Source: Hymenobacter aerilatus (lineage in GTDB: Bacteria > Bacteroidota > Bacteroidia > Cytophagales > Hymenobacteraceae). Taken from it: DNA of 64,000 nucleotides. Below, one piece after another: positions 8,143 through 16,155 of this stretch. A program made the position numbers and the translations under genes. Under the pieces are notes generated by a model that saw only the letters and a program-made list of their open reading frames with translations, had not been told where the DNA came from and searched no databases. The stretch's first letter is position 1. Every line of letters starts with the position of its first letter. The stretch lies in assembly GCF_022921095.1 (NCBI RefSeq), contig NZ_CP095053.1, forward strand, positions 4,134,501 to 4,198,500, read 5' to 3'.

Positions 8143-10278
8143 CTACTTGCCCACTCGCGGGTACATGGGCAGTTGCCGGGGAGCTGCCAGGGAGGGCGTT
8201 GGCAGTGGCGCCCGCACGCCCGTAAGCAGGAGGTTATCGAAATACGGGGTGCTCAGCTGTTTTTTGTCGCCTCCCGCTAGCAAGCCGGCCATTCCGTGCG
8301 CGTAGAGGGTGTCCACCACCTGTAGCACCGGTTTGTCGTCTACTAGGCCGGTGATGGTGGTGCCCTCAAAGCGCAGCTTTAGCCTGTGCCATTGTTGGGG
8401 CCCGATGGCGGACAACTGCACCGTGCCTAGCACCTTCTCGCCGCCTTCGCTGGCATCATTCTGCGCACGAATCAGGGCCTGCTGCTCAGCATCGCCAATC
8501 AATGCCTTCTTTTCTTGCTTGCCCCGCACCACCACCAGGCTACAGCGCCCGTCGTCGGCTAGCTGCAGGTAGTAGCCTTTGGGAATGATGCCGTAGCCAG
8601 TGCCCACATGGTTTACCCGGCCCATGACGCCACCCGCATCACCTGGGTTTAGGTAGAGCTCGGCGCTTACCTCGTAATCCTGCCAGCTATCCTCCCCCAG
8701 GATGGAGTACGGCCGCCAATCCGGTGCCCAGGAGATGGTGGATTCCGGCACTACCTGACGCAAGCAGCGCCCCTTTTTATCGGGCCGGTCGGTGAGTTCG
8801 AACGCGTCGATGATATCGGCGGTGTAGCGCGGCAAGTAGCCCCACTGCTGAGGATTCGTGTACTGCTCAAACGTTTCGTAGTACGGCAGCGGGAAGGCAG
8901 TAGGCGCAGGAATGGCGGCAAACGTTCCTTTCTGCTGGCCGCGGGTGGTCGAGAGGGAGTACACCGCGTTCGGCTCCAGCGTCAGCGTCACGATGCCATT
9001 CACCGGCTTGATGCCCGCCTGCTGCACAAACTGCTCCTGCTCGGTGCTCCGCCACACGCACAGCTCCTTCGTCGATAGGGCACCCTGCAGCTGCAGCCGC
9101 AACTGTTGGGGCGCACGGGCCTTCTTCGTTTCGATAATCAGGCTGTAATCCTTGCCGGGCGACTTCAGGGTGACCACGCTGCCCCCGCCCGGCAGGGCTG
9201 CGCTGCCGCCGCGTAGATACTGCCAGCCCACAGCCGAAAACTGCCCGTAGTGGGCGTAGCCCCACAGGGCCTCCCGCACTTGGTAGTGCCCGCTCCAGGG
9301 CCAGCGCGCCACCACCGCCACCGGGTCTTCGGCGTACGGCTCAATGGGGTAGACGCCGCCTATGTCGTACCAGTTCACGCACTTGGTCGCGCCGTGGTCG
9401 ATAAAGTTGCGGTTGAAGCATTCCACGATGCTGATGAGGCAGTCGAAGCCCTTCTTGTACACGTGGTCCTCGGTATTCCAGATGGGTTTGCCCCATTCGG
9501 TGGCCAGCGCCTGCACCTCGGGCGGGGCCGGGGAGCCATCGTATAGGACGTGGGCACTAATGATGTCGATGGACTGGCGCAATGACTCGTCGGTGCGCAT
9601 GTCGCGCACGAAGTCGAATTTGGTGTTGTCCCAGTTATCGAAGGCGTGCAGCTTGACGCCGGCAAAACCATTGGTATTTAAGGTCTGCCGCAGTTGCTTG
9701 GCAAAGTCATAGCTCTTGCCCTTCTCGTTGCGGCAGCCGATGGCGTCCAGCTCCAGGCGGTACACTGTGCGCAGCCCCTGCAGCCACTTCACGTAGTAGC
9801 CCGCCGCATCCTGCGACCAGAAATTGCCACCGCCTACCCAGCCGGGCGCACTCCAGGCCGTGGCATCGAGCGACAAGGCGGGGTTGCGCTTTTTGGCCTC
9901 CCGCAGCACCCACCACGTATAGCCGCGGGAATAGTTCAGGTCCTGGCGCGTGTGCATGTGGCTGGGCATGGAGCCTTGCGTAGAATTGCCGTCGCCGGGA
10001 ATCTCCACCAGCAAGGTACTGACCGAAGCCCCGAATTTGGGCTTGTAGAGCAAGTCGAGAATCTGCTGGCGCTGCGGCTCAGGATAGTCCTTGAGCAGCA
10101 CCGAGGTGGCTCCCCCGCCATTAACCACGCCAATGCCATCGAAGCGCTTGCCGCCTGCGTCGCCGCGCAACTCGAGGGTGAGGGGAGGTGTCGTGGGCGA
10201 CGGGTTTGGCTGCGCCAAAGCAATACGGCAAACGCTCAGAAACGAAAGCGACAGAACGATTTTAAGCATTGCTTGCAT
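8143..10278 (-). CDS. GH59 galactocerebrosidase-like glycoside hydrolase
   Basis: 711 residues with a signal peptide (cleavage near IALAQ). The catalytic barrel resembles lysosomal galactosylceramidase: FDGIGVVNGGGATSVLL and YPEPQRQQILDLLYKP near the start, then LLVEIPGDGNSTQGSMPSHM, RGYTWWVLREAKKRNP and WSAPGWVGGG. The likely acid/base is Glu185 (GCRNEKGKSY) and the nucleophile Glu270 (GKPIWNTEDH), matching the spacing of the human pair E182 and E258. Residues from about 470 form a C-terminal jelly-roll/lectin-like domain (YETFEQYTNPQQWGYLPRY ... YFDNLLLTG). The substrate is probably a beta-galactoside or related glycan outside the cell rather than ceramide; that part is inference. Confidence 0.85.
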   Translation of the reverse strand: MQAMLKIVLSLSFLSVCRIALAQPNPSPTTPPLTLELRGDAGGKRFDGIGVVNGGGATSVLLKDYPEPQRQQILDLLYKPKFGASVSTLLVEIPGDGNSTQGSMPSHMHTRQDLNYSRGYTWWVLREAKKRNPALSLDATAWSAPGWVGGGNFWSQDAAGYYVKWLQGLRTVYRLELDAIGCRNEKGKSYDFAKQLRQTLNTNGFAGVKLHAFDNWDNTKFDFVRDMRTDESLRQSIDIISAHVLYDGSPAPPEVQALATEWGKPIWNTEDHVYKKGFDCLISIVECFNRNFIDHGATKCVNWYDIGGVYPIEPYAEDPVAVVARWPWSGHYQVREALWGYAHYGQFSAVGWQYLRGGSAALPGGGSVVTLKSPGKDYSLIIETKKARAPQQLRLQLQGALSTKELCVWRSTEQEQFVQQAGIKPVNGIVTLTLEPNAVYSLSTTRGQQKGTFAAIPAPTAFPLPYYETFEQYTNPQQWGYLPRYTADIIDAFELTDRPDKKGRCLRQVVPESTISWAPDWRPYSILGEDSWQDYEVSAELYLNPGDAGGVMGRVNHVGTGYGIIPKGYYLQLADDGRCSLVVVRGKQEKKALIGDAEQQALIRAQNDASEGGEKVLGTVQLSAIGPQQWHRLKLRFEGTTITGLVDDKPVLQVVDTLYAHGMAGLLAGGDKKQLSTPYFDNLLLTGVRAPLPTPSLAAPRQLPMYPRVGK

Positions 10279-10375
10279 AAAAGATCCTGGTTTTACAGGT
10301 AGTGCGGGCGAAAAGGTGGTAGTAAGGTAAGAAAAGCTATATAAGCAGGTTGGTTCGGGGCCGTCGCTCCATGTA

Positions 10376-10624
10376 CTACCCAGGACGCACCCGGCGCATT
10401 ATCTACACCCGTAGGCTCGGCTTCAGGAATCCGGTGGTCCGCGATGCGGCGGGCGCCTCGTAGATGCTACCCTGCAACAGAATACCCCCCTATTCTACTC
10501 CGAAAAGAAGCTGCACCTGCAAGGAGAAGCCGGTACTCTAGCTGTCTATTAGATACGCGGCGTGTAGAAGCTGGTGCTGTTTGATACGTTGCGCTATGCG
10601 ACGAGCACACGGATGGTACAGTAA
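10376..10624 (+). pseudogene. Degenerate partial copy of the lipoprotein gene at 7378-7968
   Basis: The stretch aligns base by base with about 7705-7968, the C-terminal third of the lipoprotein gene, including the runs gatgctaccctgcaacagaa, tactccgaaaagaagctgca, and gtttgatacgttgcgctatg. It has lost a short internal segment near 10440 and carries in-frame stops (for example TAG at about 10459 and at about 10551). It has no signal peptide and no start. The match fades upstream of about 10376. The terminal codons (ATGGTACAGTAA) still parallel those of the intact gene. This is a dead paralogue fragment lying on the far side of the GH59 gene. Confidence 0.85.
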
Positions 10625-10651
10625 TTTATAATTCAGCTACTTGGAGGCAGT

Positions 10652-10696
10652 GGTAACACAATCGGCCCGCCATGACAGCGGGCCGATTGTGTTACC
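10652..10696 (-). terminator. Hairpin directly behind mazF, 19-bp perfect stem
   Basis: Arms 10652-10670 and 10678-10696 are exact complements around a 7-base loop. The stem begins three bases after the mazF stop codon on the minus strand, so it is the likely end of the mazEF transcript; it would also work for the opposite strand. Confidence 0.75.
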
Positions 10697-10699
10697 TAC

Positions 10700-11032
10700 T
10701 TAATATTGAAATATCTCCTGCAGCCGGTCGCAAACCGCCTGCGCGGTAGTTTTAGGCAGCACACCCAGGCGGCGTACCAAGCGGGTCTTATCAACTGAGC
10801 GGATACGGTCAAGCGCTACCTGCCCCTCCTTTTCCTGGAAAGTACAGTCCACTCTGGAGGGGTAGTCGCGTTGGGTGCTGGTCAAGGCCGCAATAGTTAC
10901 CGTGCGTAAGTAGCGGTTCATTTCGTCGGGAGAGAGCACTACACAAGGGCGGGGCTTGCTGATTTCGCTGCCTTGGGTAGAGTCAAGGTTGACGAGCCAC
11001 ACCTCGAAGCGCTGCGCAGCTACCACTGCCAT
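10700..11032 (-). CDS. mazF: Type II toxin MazF/PemK-like mRNA interferase
   Basis: 110 residues, the standard size for MazF/PemK toxins, which are sequence-specific endoribonucleases. Typical blocks are FEVWLVNLDSTQGSEISKPRPCVVLSPDEMN (the strand-turn with the catalytic basic residues, here KPRP), the TVTIAALTST strand, and GQVALDRIRSVDKTRLVRRLG. The start overlaps the antitoxin gene by 13 bases, the normal coupled antitoxin-first arrangement. Toxicity should be neutralised by the MazE-like partner upstream. Confidence 0.93.
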   Translation of the reverse strand: MAVVAAQRFEVWLVNLDSTQGSEISKPRPCVVLSPDEMNRYLRTVTIAALTSTQRDYPSRVDCTFQEKEGQVALDRIRSVDKTRLVRRLGVLPKTTAQAVCDRLQEIFQY

Positions 11033-11280
11033 TCCGTTTCCTCGAAAGCTTCATCCGAAAATCCCTCTAGCAACTCACCCTCTGGTGCCTGGCCTTGAGC
11101 AATGGCCTGCTGGAAACGTTCGTCCCAACCTTGGCGGCGGGGTTTCGCCACTGGTTTGATGAGTAGGCCCTCGGGCGTAGGCTGTAAGTCTACCTCACCG
11201 GCGAGTTGGTATTGCTGCAATAACTTCTTTGGCAATACAATCCCCTGGGAATTGCCCACCCGAATCAGGCGCGTGTTCAT
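11020..11280 (-). CDS. mazE: MazE-like antitoxin, AbrB/SpoVT fold
   Basis: 86 residues from ATG 11278-11280 (MNTRLIRVGNSQGIVLPKKLL), the usual MazE start; an in-frame upstream start at 11334 would run through the operator palindrome. Residues 1-45 form the AbrB-type swapped-hairpin DNA-binding domain (RVGNSQGIVLPKKLL ... LLIKPV). The acidic C-terminus (GELLEGFSDEAFEETEW) should wrap the toxin. The gene overlaps mazF by 13 bases, and the palindrome just upstream is its probable binding site for autorepression. Confidence 0.9.
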   Translation of the reverse strand: MNTRLIRVGNSQGIVLPKKLLQQYQLAGEVDLQPTPEGLLIKPVAKPRRQGWDERFQQAIAQGQAPEGELLEGFSDEAFEETEWQW

Positions 11281-11282
11281 GA

Positions 11283-11317
11283 AAGCAAATGTACGTACAA
11301 TGTAAGTACATTTGCTT
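11283..11317 (-). promoter_or_regulatory. Palindromic operator of mazEF
   Basis: A 35-bp imperfect palindrome with 12-bp perfect outer arms (11283-11294 and 11306-11317) and an inner TAC-AAT-GTA core. It begins three bases upstream of the mazE start codon. Position and symmetry fit an autoregulatory site for the MazE dimer or MazEF complex. This is inferred from layout, not from a known consensus. Confidence 0.65.
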
Positions 11318-11407
11318 GCTGCCGTTGGCTTCATAAGCTGAAAAGCTGCACCTTCAAAACCACTATCTGACCATTAGTATTCTACCTGAGAGAAAGAGGC
11401 TGTGTAA

Positions 11408-11788
11408 ATGATGGATTTCCTGCTACAACGCAATGCTAATCCGGAGGAAATACGGTCGGCATTGGCAGCCTTTTACCATGCCAAGAGACGCCTTGATTTG
11501 GAATCATGGGTAGAAAATGAGAACTACCATACCATTGCCCTTACCGGAGATGTTGCTCTGCTTCTCTCTGTATATGATAACTCAAATGATGAATTAGCAT
11601 TGGCGCGCTACTTGGCCCATACCTTACGTATGAAGCTAATTATCAGCGACTATTCGATTAACCCATATACTTGGATACTGATTGATGAAGAAGGTAAGCA
11701 GCACCCAATCTATCAGGACACTGCAGAGCAGCCAGAAAACACCTTTGTTGTAGACAGTCGTCATAAACACTTGCTGCAGCTAGAATAA
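11408..11788 (+). CDS. Hypothetical orphan protein
   Basis: 126 residues (125 if the second Met is used). Soluble, no signal peptide. Visible elements are an N-terminal helix (NPEEIRSALAAFYHAKRRLDLESWV), a strand TIALTGDVALLLSVYD, then RYLAHTLRMKLIISDY and PYTWILIDEEGKQHPIYQD. I do not recognise the family. Its codons are richer in A and T than those of its neighbours, and it sits beside a toxin-antitoxin pair and a pseudogene, which suggests acquired DNA. A hairpin at 11792-11859 begins right after its stop. Confidence 0.65.
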   Translation: MMDFLLQRNANPEEIRSALAAFYHAKRRLDLESWVENENYHTIALTGDVALLLSVYDNSNDELALARYLAHTLRMKLIISDYSINPYTWILIDEEGKQHPIYQDTAEQPENTFVVDSRHKHLLQLE

Positions 11789-11791
11789 GAA

Positions 11792-11859
11792 AGCCCCCAA
11801 ACTTTGTCGTTCCTCCAAGCTAGCTTACTGCTTAGAGAATACGACAAAGTTTGAGGGCT
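11792..11859. terminator. Bidirectional terminator between convergent genes
   Basis: Arms 11792-11810 and 11841-11859 pair over 19 bp with one mismatch, with further weak pairing inside the 30-base loop. It separates the orphan gene (plus strand) from the S9 peptidase gene (minus strand). Confidence 0.7.
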
Positions 11860-11893
11860 ACCTATTCAGCAAACTATCGTTTCCTGCTCTTGC

Positions 11894-14713
11894 CTACCGC
11901 ACCGATGAGGTAGACGTTTCCAGTCCCCAATTCCTGCCCTTTTCCACAGCGGGCACGCCGCGCTCCAACCATACGGGGGCGGGGGCGCCTTTCAGGTAGT
12001 GGTCGAAGAACTGTAGCTCGCGGACGGAAATATCCTTGCGGTTTTCGCGCTTCACTAGATTATGAGCTTCGCCGTTGTATTGCAGCAACCACACAGGCTT
12101 GTTGAGGCGGCGCAAGTCCGTGAACATCTCAATGCCCTGGTACCACGGTACGGCGCCGTCGGCGTCGTTGGCCATGATAACTACTGGCGTCTGTACCTTA
12201 GGCAGGAAGAACAAGGGCGAGTTGCGGATGTACAAATCCTGGTTTTCCCACAGGGTAGCGCCCAGGCGGCTCTGCGTGCGCTCGTACTGAAACTGCCGGC
12301 TCATGCCCGACTCCCACCGGATGCCACCGTAGGCCGAGGTCATGTTCACGACGGGCGCGCCGGCCCAGGCGGCGGCGTACATGGGTGTCTGGGTGATGAG
12401 ATAGGCCACCTGGTAGCCGCCCCAGCTCTGCCCCTGAATGCCAATATGGGCACCGTCTACCCAGGTGTTTTTCTTCAGAGCTTCTACCCCCGAGTTCACA
12501 AACTCCACTGCCGAGGCACCTGGCTCGCCGATAGTATAGCTGATATCGGGCGTGAATACCAGGTAGCCGTTGCTGGCAAACATGGCAATATCGAGGCGGG
12601 AGGGGGTAGGCGCGGGCGCATTGTAGCGGTAGAGGCCGTCGGATACCTTTTCGTAGAAATACGCCACCATGGGGTACTTCTTATTCGGATCGAAGTTCTC
12701 GGGCTTGTAGAGCACACCGGTGGCAGCGTAGCCCTTGGGCGTGGTCCAGTGTACCAGCTCGGCCGTAAACCAGTTGTAGTCTTTCTGCTGCGGGTTGATA
12801 TTGCTGAGCTGGGTTTCCTTACGCAGGTCGCGGCTGACGTAGAGGTCGGTGGGGTTCTGCACACTCGACTTGGTGTACAGGAACACAGGGGCGTTTTTCG
12901 CCCGCATCAGTTGGGAGTAGGCTATGGGCGCCACCACCACGCGCTGCGGCGCCTTGGTGCTGTTGATGTTCTTGGTATAGTAGCCCCACTGCTTGGTGGT
13001 TTCATCCTGCACTTGCAGCCACAGCTCGTCTTTGGGCTCGATGAAGTCCTGCTTGGCTACCGGTATTTCGTAGCGGAACCGCAGCTTCTGCTGGCGCCCT
13101 ACCCCGTTGGTGAAGTTGGTGGCCGTGCCGGTTTTGGGGTCTACTTTCCAGATGTCGTACCGGTCGTAGAGCAGTACGGCATCGTCGTTTTTGGTCCAGG
13201 CGGCAATGCCGTAGGGCTGGGGCTCGGTAGGCGAGTCGTTCTCCTCATCCGTAAAGTCTACCTTGGCTTTGGCCGTGAGGTTGACGGCCTTGCGCGTGGC
13301 GGGCGAGTAGGCAAACCAGGCCTTGGCATCGTAGTCGTACCACACGGCGTACTGCCCGCTGGGCGAGAGCTGAAAACGGCTCTGGCTGGGGCGGGCGTTG
13401 ATGGGCAGCCGCTCGCCGGTGCGCGTCGAAATCAGGTAGGCGCGCTTAAACGTGCTACCCTGCCACTGCATGGCTACCCGGTTGGCGGTGTCCGTCACGG
13501 CCAGCACGTACTCGGCGTTGTTTTTATCGGCCATGTAGGCGTCTTGCAGGTAGGCATCGGCCAGCTGCATAAACTTGCCGCCTTTAGGGTAGACCACCGC
13601 CAGGTAGCTGCGCTGCAATTCCCGTTTCAGGTTTTTCAGCTGCATGGGTTGCAGGTAGTCGTCTTTGTAGTGCCAAATGTCGAGTTTGGCGTGCTCAAAG
13701 TCTACCAGGGTCGTGTCCTGCGGAATCAAGTCGGGCGCGGTGCCGAAGAACAGCTTCTCGCCGTTTTCACTGAATGCTACCTTCCCAAAGCCGCTGGGCG
13801 ACCAGCCTTTCTTCAGCCCGTTGGCACCGGGAGCCATCAGCACGCGGGCGCTATCGGCAAAATCCGAATAGTAGAGGCTAAACGGCTTGTTTAGCGCTTT
13901 CGTGGGGTATTTTTCGGCGGTAAAAGCTAGCTGCTTGCCAGCATCATCAAACGACAGGTTCTTGTACGTGCCCTTGCCGGCACTGAGCTGGCGCACGTTG
14001 CCGCTGGCTACATCGTACACAAACAGGCCCGAGCGCAGGTTTTTACTACCCTTGGGCGCGGCTACCGCAAACGCCACCTTGTTGCCCGACTTGCTCACCT
14101 TGTAGTCCGTGACAGCCTCAAACGTGCGCGGCTGCCCTTTGTCGAGATTGAGAATGGTGAGCACGGCCCCGCCCTTCTGCGTTTCCAGCAGCTTGTCGGT
14201 GATGCGCTTCACCGTATCGACAGGTGCTTTTTTGAGCGTATCTTTCAGCAAGGGCTTGGTCGCCAGAAAGGCCAGAACGGCGCCCTCCTCGGCTAGCTGA
14301 AAGGATTTCACGTCACCGTATTTGGCGAGTTTGCCCGTCGTTAGCGCGTACACGCCCAACGAGTCTTTGGGCATTTGGTCGGGCTTTTTCTTCTTGATGC
14401 GGGCCTGCCGCACATCCTGGTAGCGCGGGCTGATCTTGAACACCGCATACTTGGAATCGGCTGAGAACATGGCCGAGTCGCCCCGGCTGATCTGGCGCAG
14501 CGTTTGGTTACCAGCAGTTTTGAGGTAGAGGGTGCCATCGCCCTGTTGGGGCCGCACCTGCAACAGCACATACTTGCCGTTGTGGCTAATGCGCTGGCCC
14601 GCTACGCTTTGCCACTGGTCATATACCGAGTGGTCGAGGGGCTTTTTGGGCGCTTGCTGCGCTACGGCCGGCACAGACAGCAAGCCGGTAAACAAAAGAA
14701 GAGAAGAACGCAT
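11894..14713 (-). CDS. S9 family prolyl oligopeptidase-type exported peptidase
   Basis: 939 residues from the ATG at 14713 (MRSSLLLFTGLLSVPAVAQQ), which gives a clean signal peptide; a start nine codons earlier is also open. The long N-terminal part (about 30-640) is the beta-propeller with repeated strand blocks. The C-terminal alpha/beta-hydrolase holds the triad: Ser763 in GIQGQSWGGYQ, Asp852 in ANDADGAVPW and His884 in GEAHNL. Members cleave peptides after proline or alanine and are periplasmic or surface enzymes in Bacteroidota. The length is typical of the large peptidases in this phylum. It is a single gene with hairpin-bounded ends. Confidence 0.93.
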   Translation of the reverse strand: MRSSLLLFTGLLSVPAVAQQAPKKPLDHSVYDQWQSVAGQRISHNGKYVLLQVRPQQGDGTLYLKTAGNQTLRQISRGDSAMFSADSKYAVFKISPRYQDVRQARIKKKKPDQMPKDSLGVYALTTGKLAKYGDVKSFQLAEEGAVLAFLATKPLLKDTLKKAPVDTVKRITDKLLETQKGGAVLTILNLDKGQPRTFEAVTDYKVSKSGNKVAFAVAAPKGSKNLRSGLFVYDVASGNVRQLSAGKGTYKNLSFDDAGKQLAFTAEKYPTKALNKPFSLYYSDFADSARVLMAPGANGLKKGWSPSGFGKVAFSENGEKLFFGTAPDLIPQDTTLVDFEHAKLDIWHYKDDYLQPMQLKNLKRELQRSYLAVVYPKGGKFMQLADAYLQDAYMADKNNAEYVLAVTDTANRVAMQWQGSTFKRAYLISTRTGERLPINARPSQSRFQLSPSGQYAVWYDYDAKAWFAYSPATRKAVNLTAKAKVDFTDEENDSPTEPQPYGIAAWTKNDDAVLLYDRYDIWKVDPKTGTATNFTNGVGRQQKLRFRYEIPVAKQDFIEPKDELWLQVQDETTKQWGYYTKNINSTKAPQRVVVAPIAYSQLMRAKNAPVFLYTKSSVQNPTDLYVSRDLRKETQLSNINPQQKDYNWFTAELVHWTTPKGYAATGVLYKPENFDPNKKYPMVAYFYEKVSDGLYRYNAPAPTPSRLDIAMFASNGYLVFTPDISYTIGEPGASAVEFVNSGVEALKKNTWVDGAHIGIQGQSWGGYQVAYLITQTPMYAAAWAGAPVVNMTSAYGGIRWESGMSRQFQYERTQSRLGATLWENQDLYIRNSPLFFLPKVQTPVVIMANDADGAVPWYQGIEMFTDLRRLNKPVWLLQYNGEAHNLVKRENRKDISVRELQFFDHYLKGAPAPVWLERGVPAVEKGRNWGLETSTSSVR

Positions 14714-14903
14714 GTACACGAAAGAGTAGCAGAAAGACAATAGTTGCGTAGCTCCAAAGGCACAACTAGTGGCTATAAGGTTGCTTCTCTGCAGGTAGGG
14801 GGTGGCTCGCAGCCGCTCGCAGAGCAGTTTGGGGGCACCCTGTTACATCACCATTCATCTCCGTCGCTCACTAATTCGGGCGCGTACAACGCGTCCCCTA
14901 CCC

Positions 14904-15500
14904 CTAATCCACGTAATACTGCACCTGAACGGCGCTGAGCTGGCCTTTGTGCAGGGTCATGGCCACGGTGTTGAGGCGGTTGGAGTCGCCAATACGGAGG
15001 CTGTCGCAGTTGCCGGTCTGGCGGGCGTAGCGAGTGCGGTAGGCGGCCCCTAGCTTTTGTTGCAGTTGCTGCCCATACTGCGGGGCAAAATCTGTCACAG
15101 TCACTTCGCGCAACAAATCCTTCTCGGCGGCCCGGTAAAACTCAAACTGATTGCCATGGTGGCGCAAGGTCAGAATGGTATCTACCTGGTTGCGCTCATG
15201 GCGGTTGCGGAACGGCTTGCGCGACACAATGGTAGCGCCCGCCTGCTGCAACTCGGCCACCGTAATTTCGGCGCCGAAGGGGTCCTCAGCCACTTCATCA
15301 TCTACCAGTGAGCAGGCAGTTTTTGCGGTTTTGGGCGGCACCCGGGTGGCTGGTGGTGCCGGGGTAGGGCGCGGCCGGGCAACGGGTGGTGCCGAGGCTA
15401 CGGGTTTCTTTTCCTGGCAGCCCGTAGCCAGCAGCAAACCACAGCTCAGCGTGAGGGCATGGCTGCCAAAGCGCGAGAAGCAGGTAGCGAGCAGAAGCAT
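14904..15500 (-). CDS. Hypothetical lipoprotein with Pro-rich linker
   Basis: 198 residues. The N-terminus has a signal with a lipobox (LLLATGC, about residue 28), followed by a Pro/Ala-rich linker (about 33-60). The folded part starts near CSLVDDEVAEDPFGAEITVAEL and contains QVDTILTLRHHGNQFEFYRA and a final RLNTVAMTLHKGQLSAVQVQYYVD strand pair. Two cysteines (CSLVDD and GNCDSL) could form a disulfide. I do not recognise the family. It stands alone on the minus strand. Confidence 0.7.
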   Translation of the reverse strand: MLLLATCFSRFGSHALTLSCGLLLATGCQEKKPVASAPPVARPRPTPAPPATRVPPKTAKTACSLVDDEVAEDPFGAEITVAELQQAGATIVSRKPFRNRHERNQVDTILTLRHHGNQFEFYRAAEKDLLREVTVTDFAPQYGQQLQQKLGAAYRTRYARQTGNCDSLRIGDSNRLNTVAMTLHKGQLSAVQVQYYVD

Positions 15501-15565
15501 AGGCGTGAGGGTTAGCAGAGTTGTTAAGTATACGCAGAAAGCAGTGTCATAGCTCGGCTTCTGCG

Positions 15566-16000
15566 CTATTTCTCCGCTTTTTTACCCATCAGCGTGGCCA
15601 CTACCCAGCGGCGGCCGCCGTGGTTGCGGTGCTCGCCTAGGTAGATTCCCTGCCAGGTGCCCAGAGCCAGCTCGCCCCGCATCACGGGCACCGTAACGGA
15701 GCTACCCAGCAGCACGGCTTTCAGGTGAGCCGGCATATCGTCGGGGCCTTCCTGGGTGTGCTGAAAGTAAGCTGCGTTTTCGGGTGCTACGCGGTTGAAG
15801 TACTCCTCCATATCGCGGCGCACGGTGGGGTCGGCGTTTTCGTTGATGGTGAGGCTGGCCGATGTGTGCTGAATAAAGAAGTGCGCCGTGCCCATCTCCA
15901 TCTGCTCCAGCTCGGGCAGCTCGGCCGTCAGCAAGTCCGTTATCAGGTGAAAGCCCCGGCGCACAGCCGGCAGGCGCAGTCGTTTCTGAATCCAGAGCAT
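15566..16000 (-). CDS. YjbQ/UPF0047 family protein
   Basis: 144 residues, full length for the YjbQ (UPF0047) family, some members of which show weak thiamine-phosphate synthase activity. Conserved blocks are HFFIQHTSASLTINENADPTVRRDMEEYFNR, with the His and Asn residues of the family's putative active site, and LGTWQGIYLGEHRNHGGRRW with the C-terminal His. It is cytosolic and lacks a signal peptide. A REP-like element lies directly upstream of the start. Physiological role is uncertain. Confidence 0.88.
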   Translation of the reverse strand: MLWIQKRLRLPAVRRGFHLITDLLTAELPELEQMEMGTAHFFIQHTSASLTINENADPTVRRDMEEYFNRVAPENAAYFQHTQEGPDDMPAHLKAVLLGSSVTVPVMRGELALGTWQGIYLGEHRNHGGRRWVVATLMGKKAEK

Positions 16001-16031
16001 GTAGTGAAATTATGAGTGGTGAGTGACAAAA

Positions 16032-16143
16032 TACGTTTGTCATCCTGAGCTTGCGAAGGACCTTCTCATGCGTGAACGACGGTCGTACCAACGACTCATT
16101 CAACTGGCATAAGGTCCTTCGCAAGCTCAGGATGACAAACGTA
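16032..16143. repeat. REP-like element, copy 1 of 3
   Basis: Arms 16032-16064 and 16111-16143 are perfect 33-bp reverse complements, containing the core gtcatcctgagc and gcgaaggacctt. The 46-base centre (gaacga..., aacgact) is shared with the copies at 18539-18668 and 42435-42555, so this is a dispersed family and not only a terminator. It lies between the YjbQ gene and the beta-helix lipoprotein gene. Confidence 0.85.
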
Positions 16144-16155
16144 CTTTATATCCTT

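Noticed and set aside
12062..13894. 610-codon open frame on the plus strand
   Set aside because: It is antisense to the S9 peptidase gene; its translation is low in normal domain patterns, and the opposite frame has a clear signal peptide and catalytic triad.
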